Assembly: GCF_030369675.1 (NCBI RefSeq)
Contig: NZ_CP128477.1
Location: 1,798,001-1,862,000, forward strand
Direction of reading: 5' to 3'
Origin: Peteryoungia algae
Lineage (GTDB): Bacteria; Pseudomonadota; Alphaproteobacteria; Rhizobiales; Rhizobiaceae
Length of the DNA stretch: 64,000 nucleotides
Part shown: piece after piece, positions 9,600-18,632 of the stretch
How positions within the stretch are numbered: position 1 is the first letter of the stretch
Layout of the letters: every line of letters begins with the position of its first letter
Notes under the pieces: model-generated
The model's input: the letters and a program-made list of their open reading frames with translations, nothing else
Databases searched by the model: none
What the model was told of the DNA's origin: nothing
Made by a program: the position numbers and the translations under genes

Positions 9600-11027
9600 T
9601 CACTCACCCCAGCCGACGATACCCTTGACTTCGAGGAAATCGTGAATGGCCCAATCGGCATATTCGCGACCATTGCCCGATTGCTTGTAGCCGCCGAAGG
9701 GAGCGGCCGTATCCCAGTCGGGATAATTGAGATAAACCGAGCCCGCCCGCATCCGGGCCGCCACCCGGCGCGCATGTTCGATGTTTTCGGACTGCACATA
9801 GGCTGCGAGACCATAAACGGTGTCATTGGCGATCTCGATCGCCTGCTCTTCCGTCTCGTAGGGCATGATCGACAGCACCGGCCCGAAGATCTCCTCGCGC
9901 GCGATCGTCATGTCAGGCGTGACATGGCCGAAGATGGTCGGGCGGACATAATAGCCGCGATTGAGCCCCTCGGGACGCCCGGGACCACCGCTGACGAGCA
10001 GCGCGCCCTCCTCGATCCCCACCTCGATCAGCCGCTGGATCTTGTCGTATTGCATGTCGCTGACGACAGGTCCGAGCACTGTATCCGGTGCCTGGGGATC
10101 ACCCACCTTGTATTTCTCGGCGGCCTGTCTGGCGATCTGCAAGGCCTCGTCGTGGCGGTCCGCCGGCACCAGCATGCGGGTCGGCGCATCGCAGGACTGG
10201 CCGGAATTGCCGAAGCAGCCCTCGACGCCCTTGCTTACCGCCGTGACAAGATCGGCATCCGGAAGAATGATATTGGCGGACTTGCCCCCCAGTTCCTGCG
10301 CGACGCGCTTGACCGTATCGGCGGCCGTCTTGGCGACAATGATACCGGCGCGGGTCGATCCGGTGAAGGAAACCATGTCGACATCGGGATGACCCGCCAT
10401 GACTTGACCGACCTCCAGGCCGCGACCATTGACGAGGTTGAAAACGCCCTTTGGTGTACCGGCAGCTTCCATGACCTCGGCGAAGATCAGGCCGGAAATC
10501 GGCGCGATCTCGGACGGTTTGAGAACCACCGTGCAGCCCGCGGCAATGGCCGGGGCGACCTTGCAGACGATCTGGTTGAGGGGCCAGTTCCAGGGCGTAA
10601 TCAAGGCACAGACGCCGATTGGCTCCCTGACGATCCGGGTCGTGCCGCGCTGCTCGGAAAAATTGAAGGTCTTGAAGGCCGCGATCGTCGCTTCCAGATG
10701 CGCCCGTCCTGCCCAGGCCTGCGAGTCCCGGGCGAAGGCAAGTGGCGCACCCATTTCCCGACTCACTGCCTGCGCAATATCCTCGAAACGAGCGTTGTAG
10801 GCCTCGAGAATCCGTTCCAGCAGCGCCAGTCGCTCCGCCCTGTCTGTCTGCGAGAAGCTTGTGAACGCCGCCTTTGCCGCAGCCACGGCGCGGTCCACAT
10901 CGGCCTTGGCCCCGACAGAGATCGTCGTGAACGGCTCCTCTGTCGCCGGATCGGAGACGTCGAGGACAGCCGGGACAATGGGATCCACCCAAGCGCCGTC
11001 TATGAAGAATTTCAGATGCTTGGACAT
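9600..11027 (-). CDS. NAD(P)-dependent aldehyde dehydrogenase
   Basis: A 475-residue cytosolic ALDH that oxidises an aldehyde to the acid. Visible catalytic parts: the ITPWNWPLNQ segment of the coenzyme site near 143, KPSE at 170, FTGST at 221, general-base Glu245 in ELGGKS and nucleophile Cys279 in GQSC. It lies 111 bases downstream of a FAD-dependent amine oxidase gene on the same strand, so a likely substrate is the aldehyde made by that enzyme, as in the gamma-glutamylputrescine route (PuuB-PuuC). That pathway assignment is inference; no PuuA or PuuD homologue is in the window. Confidence 0.9.
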   Translation of the reverse strand: MSKHLKFFIDGAWVDPIVPAVLDVSDPATEEPFTTISVGAKADVDRAVAAAKAAFTSFSQTDRAERLALLERILEAYNARFEDIAQAVSREMGAPLAFARDSQAWAGRAHLEATIAAFKTFNFSEQRGTTRIVREPIGVCALITPWNWPLNQIVCKVAPAIAAGCTVVLKPSEIAPISGLIFAEVMEAAGTPKGVFNLVNGRGLEVGQVMAGHPDVDMVSFTGSTRAGIIVAKTAADTVKRVAQELGGKSANIILPDADLVTAVSKGVEGCFGNSGQSCDAPTRMLVPADRHDEALQIARQAAEKYKVGDPQAPDTVLGPVVSDMQYDKIQRLIEVGIEEGALLVSGGPGRPEGLNRGYYVRPTIFGHVTPDMTIAREEIFGPVLSIMPYETEEQAIEIANDTVYGLAAYVQSENIEHARRVAARMRAGSVYLNYPDWDTAAPFGGYKQSGNGREYADWAIHDFLEVKGIVGWGE

Positions 11028-11138
11028 ACAGACTCCACTTGGGGAAGAATTGACTGTTTCGAACTATTCTTCACGGGATCGATCTCGGCAAGTCCGCAAG
11101 ACGGCTCGTTGCCCTTTTTCCCAACGAGAATGGAAAGA

Positions 11139-12413
11139 TCAGCGTTCCAGACCATCGAGCAACCTGTACCAGGCAACATGGGCGGCAATCCCGATGCGCC
11201 GAAAGCGATTGAGGGGGATGCCGTGAAGCGGCGAGATTGGCAGGGGCAGCATGCCGGGGTCGCCTGTCGCGACATAGTGCGCAATCGGCTCACCGAGCGA
11301 GACCATGAGCCCGATGCCTCGCCCCTGGCAGCCGGCCACCATGAGCAGCCCAGGCTCCGGCTCGTGCAGATGCGGAAGATGATCGGGCGTCATGGCGACA
11401 CGCCCGAACCAGCGATGCGAAATCGCAACGTTGGACAGCATCGGATAGAGCCGCAGCAACGCCCGCTCCAGATGCACCCAGTCTTCGGCCGTGCGCGGCG
11501 GACGCATCGACCCGCGACCACCCAAGACGAGGCGACCATCCGGGCTGCGACGGTAATAGACGAGGATCCGCCGACTGTCGGACACCGCATGACGACCCGG
11601 CAGGATGGTGTCGAACTCTGGCGGCAGCGGCTCGGTGGCGATCTGGAAGGAATGCAACCAGACGAGGCTTCGTGCGAGCTTCGGGGAAAGCAGGCCGGAA
11701 TAGGCATTCGTGGCAAGCAGCACTTTCCGGGCGCGAAGCGAGCGTCCGCTCCGGGTTCCCACCCGCCACGACGTCCCGTCACGGACGAGCGATGTCACCG
11801 GATCGCGGGTGGCAAGATCGGCGCCCGCCTCCGTCGCGATCCTCGCCAGTTCGTGCACCAGCGCCAGGGGATTGACGACACCCGCGCGCCGGTCAAGGAA
11901 ACCGCCGCGATAGCCCTCGGAACCGATCAGCAGTGCGATCTCCGCCTGATTGAGCAATGCGACGTCAGCGCCCTGGGCTCGCCATTGGCGATTACGCTGC
12001 ATGGCGGCCTGCAGTGCGGCTTCCGTATGCGCGGCCTGGATCCAGCCACAGCGCATGTGCTCGACGTCCAGCCTTTCGCGCGCGATCAGGTCGAAGACGA
12101 CGTCGGCCGTCCTGGCGGCAAAGCGGGTGAGTTGCTTGCCGTCTTCGTCGCCGAACAGGGTGATCAACAGCTCCGGATCCTGCTTCAGCCCGGGGATGAC
12201 CTGTCCGCCATTGACCCCGGATGCGCCCGTGCCGATGTCGCCCGCCTCGATGACCTGGACCGAAAGCCCCGCGCGCGCAGCATGCAGCGCGGTCGAAAGC
12301 CCCTGATATCCGGCGCCGACCACGACGAGATCGACAGTGCCCTCGGCGAACCGGCAGGCAATCGGCGAAACGGGCCGTCGCCAGACAGGCGAAACCGACA
12401 ATGAGGGCTGCAT
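11139..12413 (-). CDS. FAD-dependent amine oxidoreductase (DAO/PuuB-like)
   Basis: A 424-residue flavoprotein of the D-amino-acid-oxidase fold. The ADP-binding beta-alpha-beta motif VVVGAGYQGLSTALHAARAG sits at about residues 30-49, followed by the GTGASGVNGGQVIPG segment typical of gamma-glutamylputrescine oxidase and glycine/sarcosine oxidase relatives; the C-terminal FAD site is GCQGRGIGLMVSLGEPIAHY. It would oxidise a secondary or primary amine and release an aldehyde for the downstream dehydrogenase. The start is uncertain: ATG at 12413 or 12461. The later one is preferred because an 11-bp inverted repeat lies just upstream of it and would otherwise be coding. Confidence 0.82.
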   Translation of the reverse strand: MQPSLSVSPVWRRPVSPIACRFAEGTVDLVVVGAGYQGLSTALHAARAGLSVQVIEAGDIGTGASGVNGGQVIPGLKQDPELLITLFGDEDGKQLTRFAARTADVVFDLIARERLDVEHMRCGWIQAAHTEAALQAAMQRNRQWRAQGADVALLNQAEIALLIGSEGYRGGFLDRRAGVVNPLALVHELARIATEAGADLATRDPVTSLVRDGTSWRVGTRSGRSLRARKVLLATNAYSGLLSPKLARSLVWLHSFQIATEPLPPEFDTILPGRHAVSDSRRILVYYRRSPDGRLVLGGRGSMRPPRTAEDWVHLERALLRLYPMLSNVAISHRWFGRVAMTPDHLPHLHEPEPGLLMVAGCQGRGIGLMVSLGEPIAHYVATGDPGMLPLPISPLHGIPLNRFRRIGIAAHVAWYRLLDGLER

Positions 12414-12425
12414 GAAGCTTAGACC

Positions 12426-12453
12426 TGCGCCACGATGGAAAGATCGTGGCGCA
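12426..12453. promoter_or_regulatory. Inverted-repeat operator or attenuator before the amine oxidase gene
   Basis: Eleven-base perfect arms (12426-12436 and 12443-12453, core GCGCCACGAT) flank a 6-base centre. A third copy of the half-site, GCGCCACGGT (9 of 10 matches), lies at 12503-12512. The site sits 13-40 bases before the preferred start, so it could be a repressor operator or a leader hairpin. No regulator gene is adjacent. Confidence 0.55.
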
Positions 12454-12566
12454 ATCTGCATTGGCTGAAAAAAAGAGACAATAGACGTCAGGCTGTATTT
12501 TGGCGCCACGGTAGAGTGAAGCATCGCTACTTAAGAAGAGCGTGAAAGACTTTTCGCGAAACGATA

Positions 12567-13259
12567 TCAGGGCGTCGCGGGCAATTGCCAATCAATGGCG
12601 TTTCTGCCCTGCGCCACCAGATAATCATTGGCCTGAGAGAAGTGGCGGCAGCCGAAGAAGCCGTTATGCGCAGACAGCGGCGAAGGATGCGGCGCCGTCA
12701 GCACCCGATGCCGCGCCCGGTCGACGAAGGCGGCCTTCTTTTGCGCATAGGCCCCCCAGAGCATGAAGACGACATGTTCGCAGTCCAGATTGACGGCCCG
12801 GATCACCGCATCGGTGAATGTCTCCCAGCCCTTCCCCTGATGGGAGGCCGCACGGGCTTCTTCAACCGTGAGCACGCTGTTGAGCAGCAGGACGCCCTGC
12901 CGGGCCCAATGTTCGAGGAAACCGTGGCGCGCTGGCGGGATGCCGAGATCGCTCTGCATCTCCTTGTAGATGTTAACGAGAGACGGCGGGACCCGCACGC
13001 CCGGCTGCACACTGAAGCAGAGGCCATGGGCCTGGCCCGCGCCGTGATAGGGATCCTGCCCGAGGATCACCACCCTGACGTCATCGAGCGGCGTGAGGTC
13101 GAGCGCACGAAAATACTCCACGCCCTTCGGGAAGATGTGCTTGCCATCAGCCTTTTCCCGCTGCAGGAAGGTCTTGAGGCCCTGCATGTAGGGACGACTG
13201 AACTCATCGCCCAGCGCGGCTTTCCAGCTGTCACCGAGCCTGACGTCCGCTTCGACCAT
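12567..13259 (-). CDS. ung: Uracil-DNA glycosylase, family 1
   Basis: Removes uracil from DNA to start base-excision repair. The 230-residue protein shows the water-activating loop GQDPYHG at about 65-71, the uracil-binding LLLNSVLTV block, and the leucine-loop [13 protein letters not shown] motif near 190-202. The length matches the family. ATG at 13259 has GGGGAG upstream; the frame is open another 68 codons but reads Arg-rich non-family sequence. It is divergent from the small membrane protein gene at 13354. Confidence 0.96.
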   Translation of the reverse strand: MVEADVRLGDSWKAALGDEFSRPYMQGLKTFLQREKADGKHIFPKGVEYFRALDLTPLDDVRVVILGQDPYHGAGQAHGLCFSVQPGVRVPPSLVNIYKEMQSDLGIPPARHGFLEHWARQGVLLLNSVLTVEEARAASHQGKGWETFTDAVIRAVNLDCEHVVFMLWGAYAQKKAAFVDRARHRVLTAPHPSPLSAHNGFFGCRHFSQANDYLVAQGRNAIDWQLPATP

Positions 13260-13353
13260 TGCCGCCACTCCCCGTTCTCGGTTAGAAGGCAAGGATAGAA
13301 TCCCCGTGACCGGGTCTGTCAACCTTCCGTCGACCGGAGCACACAAGAGAACC

Positions 13354-13713
13354 GTGAAGCCTTTCCTCAGACTGTGGCGCCGCCACCGGATCCTCACTTC
13401 GGCCTTCGTGCTGGCGATGGCGCTCGCGATCTTCTTCGCCGGGCGGACAATCCTGTTCGTCATCTACTGGGCAGACCCGGCGCGTCAGGAGCTGCCGCCC
13501 GAACCCTGGATGACGATCGGCTATGTTGCCCATTCCTGGCACGTGCCGGTAGAGAAGCTCGCCGGTGACCTCGATCTTCCGCCCCCGCCCAAGGACGGCC
13601 CCCGCCCGTCGCTGGAGCGGCTTGCCGACGAGCGCGGCCAGAGTTTTGAAGAATTCAAGGCTGAGATCGAGGATTCGCTTGCCGATCTCCGCCGCCGAGG
13701 TCCGCCGAAATGA
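13354..13713 (+). CDS. Conserved small membrane protein, unknown function
   Basis: A 119-residue protein with a basic N-terminus ([11 protein letters not shown]), one transmembrane helix ([23 protein letters not shown], about 12-34), then a soluble segment with [22 protein letters not shown] and an acidic C-terminus. Two GTG starts are possible: 13306, with AAGGA ten bases upstream, and 13354, which places the basic patch and helix at the usual N-terminal positions; I prefer the latter. Its stop codon overlaps the DedA start (ATGA), so the two are probably translated together and may function together in the membrane. Confidence 0.65.
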   Translation: MKPFLRLWRRHRILTSAFVLAMALAIFFAGRTILFVIYWADPARQELPPEPWMTIGYVAHSWHVPVEKLAGDLDLPPPPKDGPRPSLERLADERGQSFEEFKAEIEDSLADLRRRGPPK

Positions 13714-14309
13714 CCCTGACCGAGACGCTGCTCGCGTCGCTGCCGTCCTACGGACTGTCCCTGCTCGGTCTCGTTGTCTGCGCCAGCTGCCTCGGCGCAC
13801 CGCTGCCAGCCTCCATCGTGATGATGCTGATGGGCGCCCTTGCCGCAGCCGGCGACTTTACCCTCTGGATCGTGATTGCGGTCGCCCTCGCCTCGGCCGT
13901 CTTCGGCGACCAGTTGGGCTATATGCTGGGCTGGACCGCAGGGCGTCGGCTGGTCCCGATCGTCGCCCGCAATCCGGCGCGACGCAAGGCGATCGAACGG
14001 GCGCAGCGCGAAATGGACGAGCGCGGCAATATGGCCGTCTTCCTGACGCGCTGGCTGCTCTCTCCGCTCGGCCCCTATCTCAACCTGATGGCTGGCGCCT
14101 CTGGCTTCTCTTGGGCGCGCTTCACACTGGCCGGCATCCTCGGCGAAACGGTCTGGGTCGGGCTTTATACGGGCCTCGGCGCGAGCTTCAGCGAAAGCGT
14201 CACCGAGATCGCGGAAATCAGCGGCAGCATCAGCGGTTTCCTGGCCGCGGGCGCGGTTGCGGCGATCCTCGGCTTCAAGTTGCTGCAGGCGCTGCGATCC
14301 AAGGACTGA
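13710..14309 (+). CDS. DedA family (VTT domain) membrane protein
   Basis: A 199-residue polytopic protein. Family marks: an N-terminal GxPLPASIVMMLMGALAA block, the FGDQLGYMLGWTAGRR segment, and the amphipathic LTRWLLSPLGPYLNLMAGASGFSWARF re-entrant region with its conserved Arg and Pro, then GxTVWVGLYTGLG. DedA proteins support envelope homeostasis, and some family members move undecaprenyl phosphate or phospholipids across the inner membrane. The gene overlaps the preceding small membrane protein and is followed 85 bases later by a lipid glycosyltransferase, which fits a role in lipid handling. Confidence 0.88.
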   Translation: MTLTETLLASLPSYGLSLLGLVVCASCLGAPLPASIVMMLMGALAAAGDFTLWIVIAVALASAVFGDQLGYMLGWTAGRRLVPIVARNPARRKAIERAQREMDERGNMAVFLTRWLLSPLGPYLNLMAGASGFSWARFTLAGILGETVWVGLYTGLGASFSESVTEIAEISGSISGFLAAGAVAAILGFKLLQALRSKD

Positions 14310-14394
14310 AGCCTGCGACTTTGCGGGCCGCTACGGGCTTCGCCGAACTGTCACACAGCGATGTTATCCGAAGCTGAGATACCGGAGACTCGCC

Positions 14395-15597
14395 ATGACA
14401 CTATTGATCTGGTTCGCCGCGCTCGCACTATTCGCCCAGCTGGCAAGCATCGCCCTCGTCATTGCGGTCAAACTGCGCCACCGGGAGCGCGAACACCGTC
14501 CCTCGGCCCGCCCGCCGGTCACCCTGATCCGTCCGATCTGCGGCCTGGAAAACAATCTCGAACGCTGCCTCGCCTCAACCTTCGAACTTGACTGGCCCGT
14601 CTATGAAATTCTCTTCTGTGTCTCCAGGGCCGATGACCCCGCAGCATCCCTCGCCCGCCGGCTGATTGCAGAGCACCCGCATATTGCAGCGCGCCTGCTG
14701 GTCGGCGAAGACCTGTTCAGCGCCAATCCGAAGCTGAACAACGTGGTCAAGGGTTGGCGCACCGCTCGCCATGACTGGATCGTCATGACCGACAGCAATG
14801 TCCTGATGCCGTCGGACACCATCGAGCGAATGATGGCGCGTTGGGACAGCGAGACGGGCCTCGTCTGCTCGCCACCGGCCGGCACCGAGCCGGAGAATTT
14901 TGGCGCCCGTCTTGAAAGCGCCTGGCTCGACAGTTTCCAGGCACGCTGGCAGCTTTTTGCCGATGCCGCGGGCTTCGGCTTCGCCCAGGGCAAGTCGATG
15001 CTGTTCAGCCGCCAACTGATCTCGCATCTCGGCGGTTTCGAGCGGCTCGGCGAAGAGGTGGCCGAAGACGCCGCCGCGACGATCCTGATCCGCAGTGTCG
15101 GCCTCAAGGTCCGCCTCGTGCACCAGCCCTTCCCGCAACCGCTCGGAAGGCGCGACATTGGAGCCGTCTGGAAGCGCCAGCTGCGCTGGGCGCGCCTGCG
15201 CCGCGCCTCCTTCCCGGTCTATTTCTTGCCGGAAATCCTCATCGGCGGCGCCCTGCCGACAGCAGCCGTCATCGCACTGGCCGCAACCGGCACCCTGCCT
15301 GCCGCAGCTCCACTCGTTTACCTCGCCGCCTGGTATGCCGGCGAGCTCCTGCTCGCCCGTACCTATGGCTGGCCCAGCGAGTGGCGCATCCTGCCGGCCA
15401 TGCTGACCCGCGACCTCCTGTTGCCAGCCCTCTTCGTCACCGCCTGGTTCGGCAGCGGTTTCGAATGGCGCGGCAATGCCATGACGGTCGCCGACAATGA
15501 CAATACCCGCAGCGCACGCCTCCGAAAGGCCGTAGCCCGCACCAGGGACAAGGCCCGCGAGAAAGCCCGCGCGCTCGTCACCGCCCGCAGCCACTGA
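14395..15597 (+). CDS. Ceramide glucosyltransferase-like glycosyltransferase (GT21)
   Basis: A 400-residue membrane glycosyltransferase. One N-terminal helix (LLIWFAALALFAQLASIALVIAV) anchors a GT-A catalytic domain starting at VTLIRPICGLENNLERCLAS. Visible motifs are NPKLNN, the metal-binding DSNV, the catalytic EEVAEDAA region and the acceptor motif QLRWARLRR (the QxxRW type of GT2/GT21 enzymes). Hydrophobic helices close the C-terminus, followed by a very basic tail. Related Agrobacterium enzymes make glucosylceramide-like lipids; hopanoid HpnI is a second possibility. Start ATG has CGGAGA upstream; the open frame before it is not family-like. Confidence 0.82.
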   Translation: MTLLIWFAALALFAQLASIALVIAVKLRHREREHRPSARPPVTLIRPICGLENNLERCLASTFELDWPVYEILFCVSRADDPAASLARRLIAEHPHIAARLLVGEDLFSANPKLNNVVKGWRTARHDWIVMTDSNVLMPSDTIERMMARWDSETGLVCSPPAGTEPENFGARLESAWLDSFQARWQLFADAAGFGFAQGKSMLFSRQLISHLGGFERLGEEVAEDAAATILIRSVGLKVRLVHQPFPQPLGRRDIGAVWKRQLRWARLRRASFPVYFLPEILIGGALPTAAVIALAATGTLPAAAPLVYLAAWYAGELLLARTYGWPSEWRILPAMLTRDLLLPALFVTAWFGSGFEWRGNAMTVADNDNTRSARLRKAVARTRDKAREKARALVTARSH

Positions 15598-15616
15598 CTA
15601 CCCCTATCGGACAGAC

Positions 15617-15656
15617 AAAAAAGCGGGCAGGACCGCACGTCACGATCGCTGCCCGC
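15617..15656 (-). terminator. Intrinsic terminator after the GMC oxidoreductase gene
   Basis: On the minus strand an 8-bp GC stem (15656-15649 with 15630-15623) is followed by six T residues. It lies between the convergent glycosyltransferase and GMC genes. Confidence 0.75.
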
Positions 15657-15679
15657 AGCAGGGAGGTAGTCTTTGCCGG

Positions 15680-17251
15680 TCAGATGCTGCCTTGGCCCAT
15701 CTGTTCGGCGATGTAATCCGCCTGACGGATCGCAAGAGAGACGATCGTCAGGGTCGGATTCTCGGCTGCCCCGGTGGTGAACTGGCTACCATCGGAGACG
15801 AAAAGGTTGCTGATGTCGTGGCTCTGGCCCCACTTGTTGACGACGCCATCCTCAGCCTTCTCGCTCATGCGGTTGGTGCCGAGATTATGGGTCGACGGAT
15901 AGGGCGGCGTCGGGAAGGCACGGGTTGCGCCAACGGCTTCATAGATTGCCACACCCTGTTTGTAGGCATGGTTGCGCATGGCCTCGTCGTTCGGATGGTC
16001 CGTGAACCAGACATCAGGGATGGGCATGCCGTATTTGTCCTTCAGCTCGCCATGCAGCTTTACCGCATTCTGTTCCTGCGGCATGTCCTCGCCGACGATC
16101 CACAGACCCGCCATATTGGCATACTGGTCCATGGCGGACGCGAACGACCGGCCCCAGCCGCCCGGATCGAGGAAGGCTGCCATGAAGGGGATGCCGAGCG
16201 CCAGCGTCTCCAGCTCATAGCCGCCGACGAAGCCGCGCGACGGATCGTGCCGGGCCTCGTCACGGACGATGCCGGCCATGGTCGTGCCGCGGTAGAAATG
16301 CACCGGCTTTTCGAAAACTGCATAGACCGAGCCGGTCGTGTGGCGCATGTAGTTCTTCCCCACCTGCCCCGACGAGTTGGCCAGACCATCGGGGAACCTG
16401 GACGATGCGGAGTTGAGCAGCAGGCGCGGGCTTTCGATCGAATTGCCGGCGACGCAGATGATCCGGGCCTTCTGGCTCTGCAGATTGCCATCCTTGTCGG
16501 CATAGACGACCGCCGTCACCTTGCCGCTGTCATCATGCTCGATCTTGACGACGTGCGAATTCGGCCGGACTTCCAGCTTGCCCGTGGCCTCCCCCTTCGG
16601 GATTTCGGTGTAGAGCGTCGACCATTTGGCGCCCCACTTGCAGCCCTGGAAGCAGAAGCCGGTCTGCTGGCAGCTCATCCGGTCGTCGCGATCAGCCGAG
16701 TTGATCGCCATATTGCCGGTGTGACACTCCTTGTAGCCAAGCTTGTCGGCACCGGCCTTCAGGATCTTGAAGTTGTTGTTGCCCGGCAGCCCCTCGATAC
16801 CGTTGGTGCGGGTCACTCCCATCTTGTCTTCGGCCTTGGCATAATAGGGCTCGAGGTCGGCCAGCGTGATCGGCCAGTCGAGCAGATTGGCGCCTTCCAC
16901 CTTGCCGTAATTCGTCAGCGTCTTGAATTCATGCTCCTGAAAGCGGAGCGAGGCCCCCGCCCAGTGGGTGGTCGTGCCGCCGACGGCTTTGACGATCCAG
17001 GCCGGCAGATTGGGAAAGTCCTTCGAAACCCGCCAGCCACCACCGGTGGTGCGGTTGTCCAGCCAGGCGAGCTGGGAAAAGCTTTCCCATTCGTCATTGA
17101 TGAAATCCTCGTATTCGATGCGGGCGCCGGCCTCGAGCACGACCACATCGATGCCCTTCTGGGCAAGCTCGTTGGCAAGCGTGCCGCCGCCTGCACCGGA
17201 ACCGATGATGACGACCACGCTGTCGTCGTTGAGATCATAGGGCGCTGCCAT
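15680..17251 (-). CDS. GMC family FAD oxidoreductase (gluconate/sugar dehydrogenase large subunit)
   Basis: A 523-residue flavoprotein. The N-terminal dinucleotide fold VVIIGSGAGGGTLANELAQKG (about 8-28) and the C-terminal FAD/catalytic segment (HNLGTNRM, then FVSDGSQFTTGAAENPTLTI) are those of membrane gluconate 2-dehydrogenase and sorbitol dehydrogenase large subunits. It would oxidise a sugar, sugar acid or polyol and pass electrons to the respiratory chain. It has no export signal of its own; the upstream gene makes a Tat-type small subunit that could carry it out. A third, cytochrome c subunit common in these complexes is not present here. The donor sugar is unknown. Confidence 0.85.
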   Translation of the reverse strand: MAAPYDLNDDSVVVIIGSGAGGGTLANELAQKGIDVVVLEAGARIEYEDFINDEWESFSQLAWLDNRTTGGGWRVSKDFPNLPAWIVKAVGGTTTHWAGASLRFQEHEFKTLTNYGKVEGANLLDWPITLADLEPYYAKAEDKMGVTRTNGIEGLPGNNNFKILKAGADKLGYKECHTGNMAINSADRDDRMSCQQTGFCFQGCKWGAKWSTLYTEIPKGEATGKLEVRPNSHVVKIEHDDSGKVTAVVYADKDGNLQSQKARIICVAGNSIESPRLLLNSASSRFPDGLANSSGQVGKNYMRHTTGSVYAVFEKPVHFYRGTTMAGIVRDEARHDPSRGFVGGYELETLALGIPFMAAFLDPGGWGRSFASAMDQYANMAGLWIVGEDMPQEQNAVKLHGELKDKYGMPIPDVWFTDHPNDEAMRNHAYKQGVAIYEAVGATRAFPTPPYPSTHNLGTNRMSEKAEDGVVNKWGQSHDISNLFVSDGSQFTTGAAENPTLTIVSLAIRQADYIAEQMGQGSI

Positions 17252-17350
17252 GTTTTCCTCCCGGGAAATCGGTCATTGGGGTAAGCGCCGCCGTTCCCAT
17301 CCGCGATGGGCCTCCTTCCGGCGACGATGAATGCGTGTCCTGGGGCTAGC

Positions 17351-17881
17351 TCAGAGCCAGGTGATGTCGTCGAATCCGCGCTCGATATAGCCGCCCTTGG
17401 AATAGGACTCGCCTTCGTAGCCGAAGATCGGCCAGATCTCCTTCTGGTTATAGAGGCTGACCACGAGGTCGCCTCGCACCGCCTGGAAGAAGGGTGTCGT
17501 CTCGATGTCGCGCAGGATGGCGACACGATCGTCTTCCCAGCCGAGGCCGCGATAACCACCGGCACCGGCTCTGCTGTCGAGATCGGCAATGCCCTCTTCG
17601 ATCAGCATCTTGTGCTTCTCGTCCTTGCCGGCCATCGTGTCCTGGCCCTTGACGGCCGCGGCATAGAAACGGTCGGCAAGCTGGTCATGCGGATAGATGT
17701 CGCGCGCCATCTTGATCAGCGTCGCGAGCGTGTCCGGCTTCAAAGCCGTTGCTTCCAGGCCCCAGGCCTGGTCGGGACAGATGACCGCCGTGCCCGTGAC
17801 CATCAGCACGGCACCGGCCGCACCCGTCTTCAGAAGCTGGCGACGGGACATGCCCCCGCTCTTGTCGAGTATCGTAACCAC
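17351..17881 (-). CDS. Gluconate 2-dehydrogenase subunit 3 family protein, Tat-exported
   Basis: A 176-residue small subunit. The twin-arginine signal MSRRQLLKTGAAGAVLM is plain near the N-terminus, with cleavage probable around AWGLEA. The mature part contains MARDIYPHDQLADRFYAAAV and the C-terminal segment ending GGYIERGFDDITWL typical of the family. The gene is 99 bases upstream of the GMC large-subunit gene on the same strand; the two should form one periplasmic complex exported together. The start may be the first ATG (17881) or the Met of MSRRQ at 17851; both keep the Tat motif. Confidence 0.85.
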   Translation of the reverse strand: MVTILDKSGGMSRRQLLKTGAAGAVLMVTGTAVICPDQAWGLEATALKPDTLATLIKMARDIYPHDQLADRFYAAAVKGQDTMAGKDEKHKMLIEEGIADLDSRAGAGGYRGLGWEDDRVAILRDIETTPFFQAVRGDLVVSLYNQKEIWPIFGYEGESYSKGGYIERGFDDITWL

Positions 17882-17969
17882 GTCATTCTCCTCCCATGAG
17901 ATGATGCGCGACGGCGTTGCACCGTCACCCTTGGAAGGCGCGATCCCGCGCCCGCCGGCTGCTGGAAAA

Positions 17970-18001
17970 TGAGGCCGAGGGCTCCTCTTCCCCCGGCCTC
18001 A
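17970..18001 (-). terminator. Probable terminator after the glyoxalase gene
   Basis: On the minus strand an 8-bp stem (18001-17994 with 17977-17970) precedes ATTTTCC. It lies directly downstream of the stop at 18005 and before the dehydrogenase operon. Confidence 0.55.
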
Positions 18002-18004
18002 CGA

Positions 18005-18400
18005 TCACTTGTACCGTCCGTGCCGCTGCAAGACCTCGATCTTGTAGCCGTCTGGATCCGTGATGAAAAAGAAGCGAGCGAGCAGCGCCCCGTCCCGGTT
18101 GAACTCGACGATCTTGTTCGGGTTCAATCCCAGATCCGTCAGGCGCTTGTGCTCGGCATCGAGATCGGAAACGCTCAACGCCAGATGGCCGTAGCCATTG
18201 CCGAGCTCATAGGCCTCCTCGCGGCCCTTGTTGACCGTGAGCTCCAGCTCGAACTCGCTTTCCGAATTGCTGAGATAGATGAGCGTGAAGGTTTCAAAGT
18301 CGAGACGCTCCGCGATCTCGAGGCCGAAGGCCTGAGTGTAGAAGGAAAGCGAGCGCTCCTCCTCCAAGACGCGGATCATCGAATGGATCATTTTCGCCAA
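18005..18400 (-). CDS. gloA: Lactoylglutathione lyase (glyoxalase I)
   Basis: Converts the methylglyoxal-glutathione hemithioacetal to S-lactoylglutathione. The 131-residue VOC-fold protein carries the four metal ligands at the expected places: His in MIHSMIRV, Glu in EFELELT, His in GYGHLALSV and Glu in GYKIEVLQ. It has the RSLSFYTQAFGLEIAERLDF helix of the family. The start is a TTG at 18400, chosen because AGGAG lies 8 bases upstream; the ATG three codons later has no such site. Confidence 0.9.
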   Translation of the reverse strand: MAKMIHSMIRVLEEERSLSFYTQAFGLEIAERLDFETFTLIYLSNSESEFELELTVNKGREEAYELGNGYGHLALSVSDLDAEHKRLTDLGLNPNKIVEFNRDGALLARFFFITDPDGYKIEVLQRHGRYK

Positions 18401-18632
18401 TGGGCTGCTCCTCGCATGCTGACAGCTGTCATGGAAAGAGGATGTCGCGATTTGCCGGAAGGCTGGTAGCAGCCCATTACCGCAGCCGAATTTTTTCGCC
18501 GACAGATGTGTCCATTCTTCGCACCCGGGCGAGGCAGTTTAGAAAAGACGGAAATTGACCACAGCAGCGGCGCGCAACATAATGCTCAAAAGACTGCAGA
18601 CCGAAAAAACGGATACCAGGGAGGAGCATGCC

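Noticed and set aside
9642..12404. Long open frame on the plus strand opposite the aldehyde dehydrogenase and amine oxidase genes
   Set aside because: It runs across two clear minus-strand genes and their intergenic gap and has no recognisable motif.
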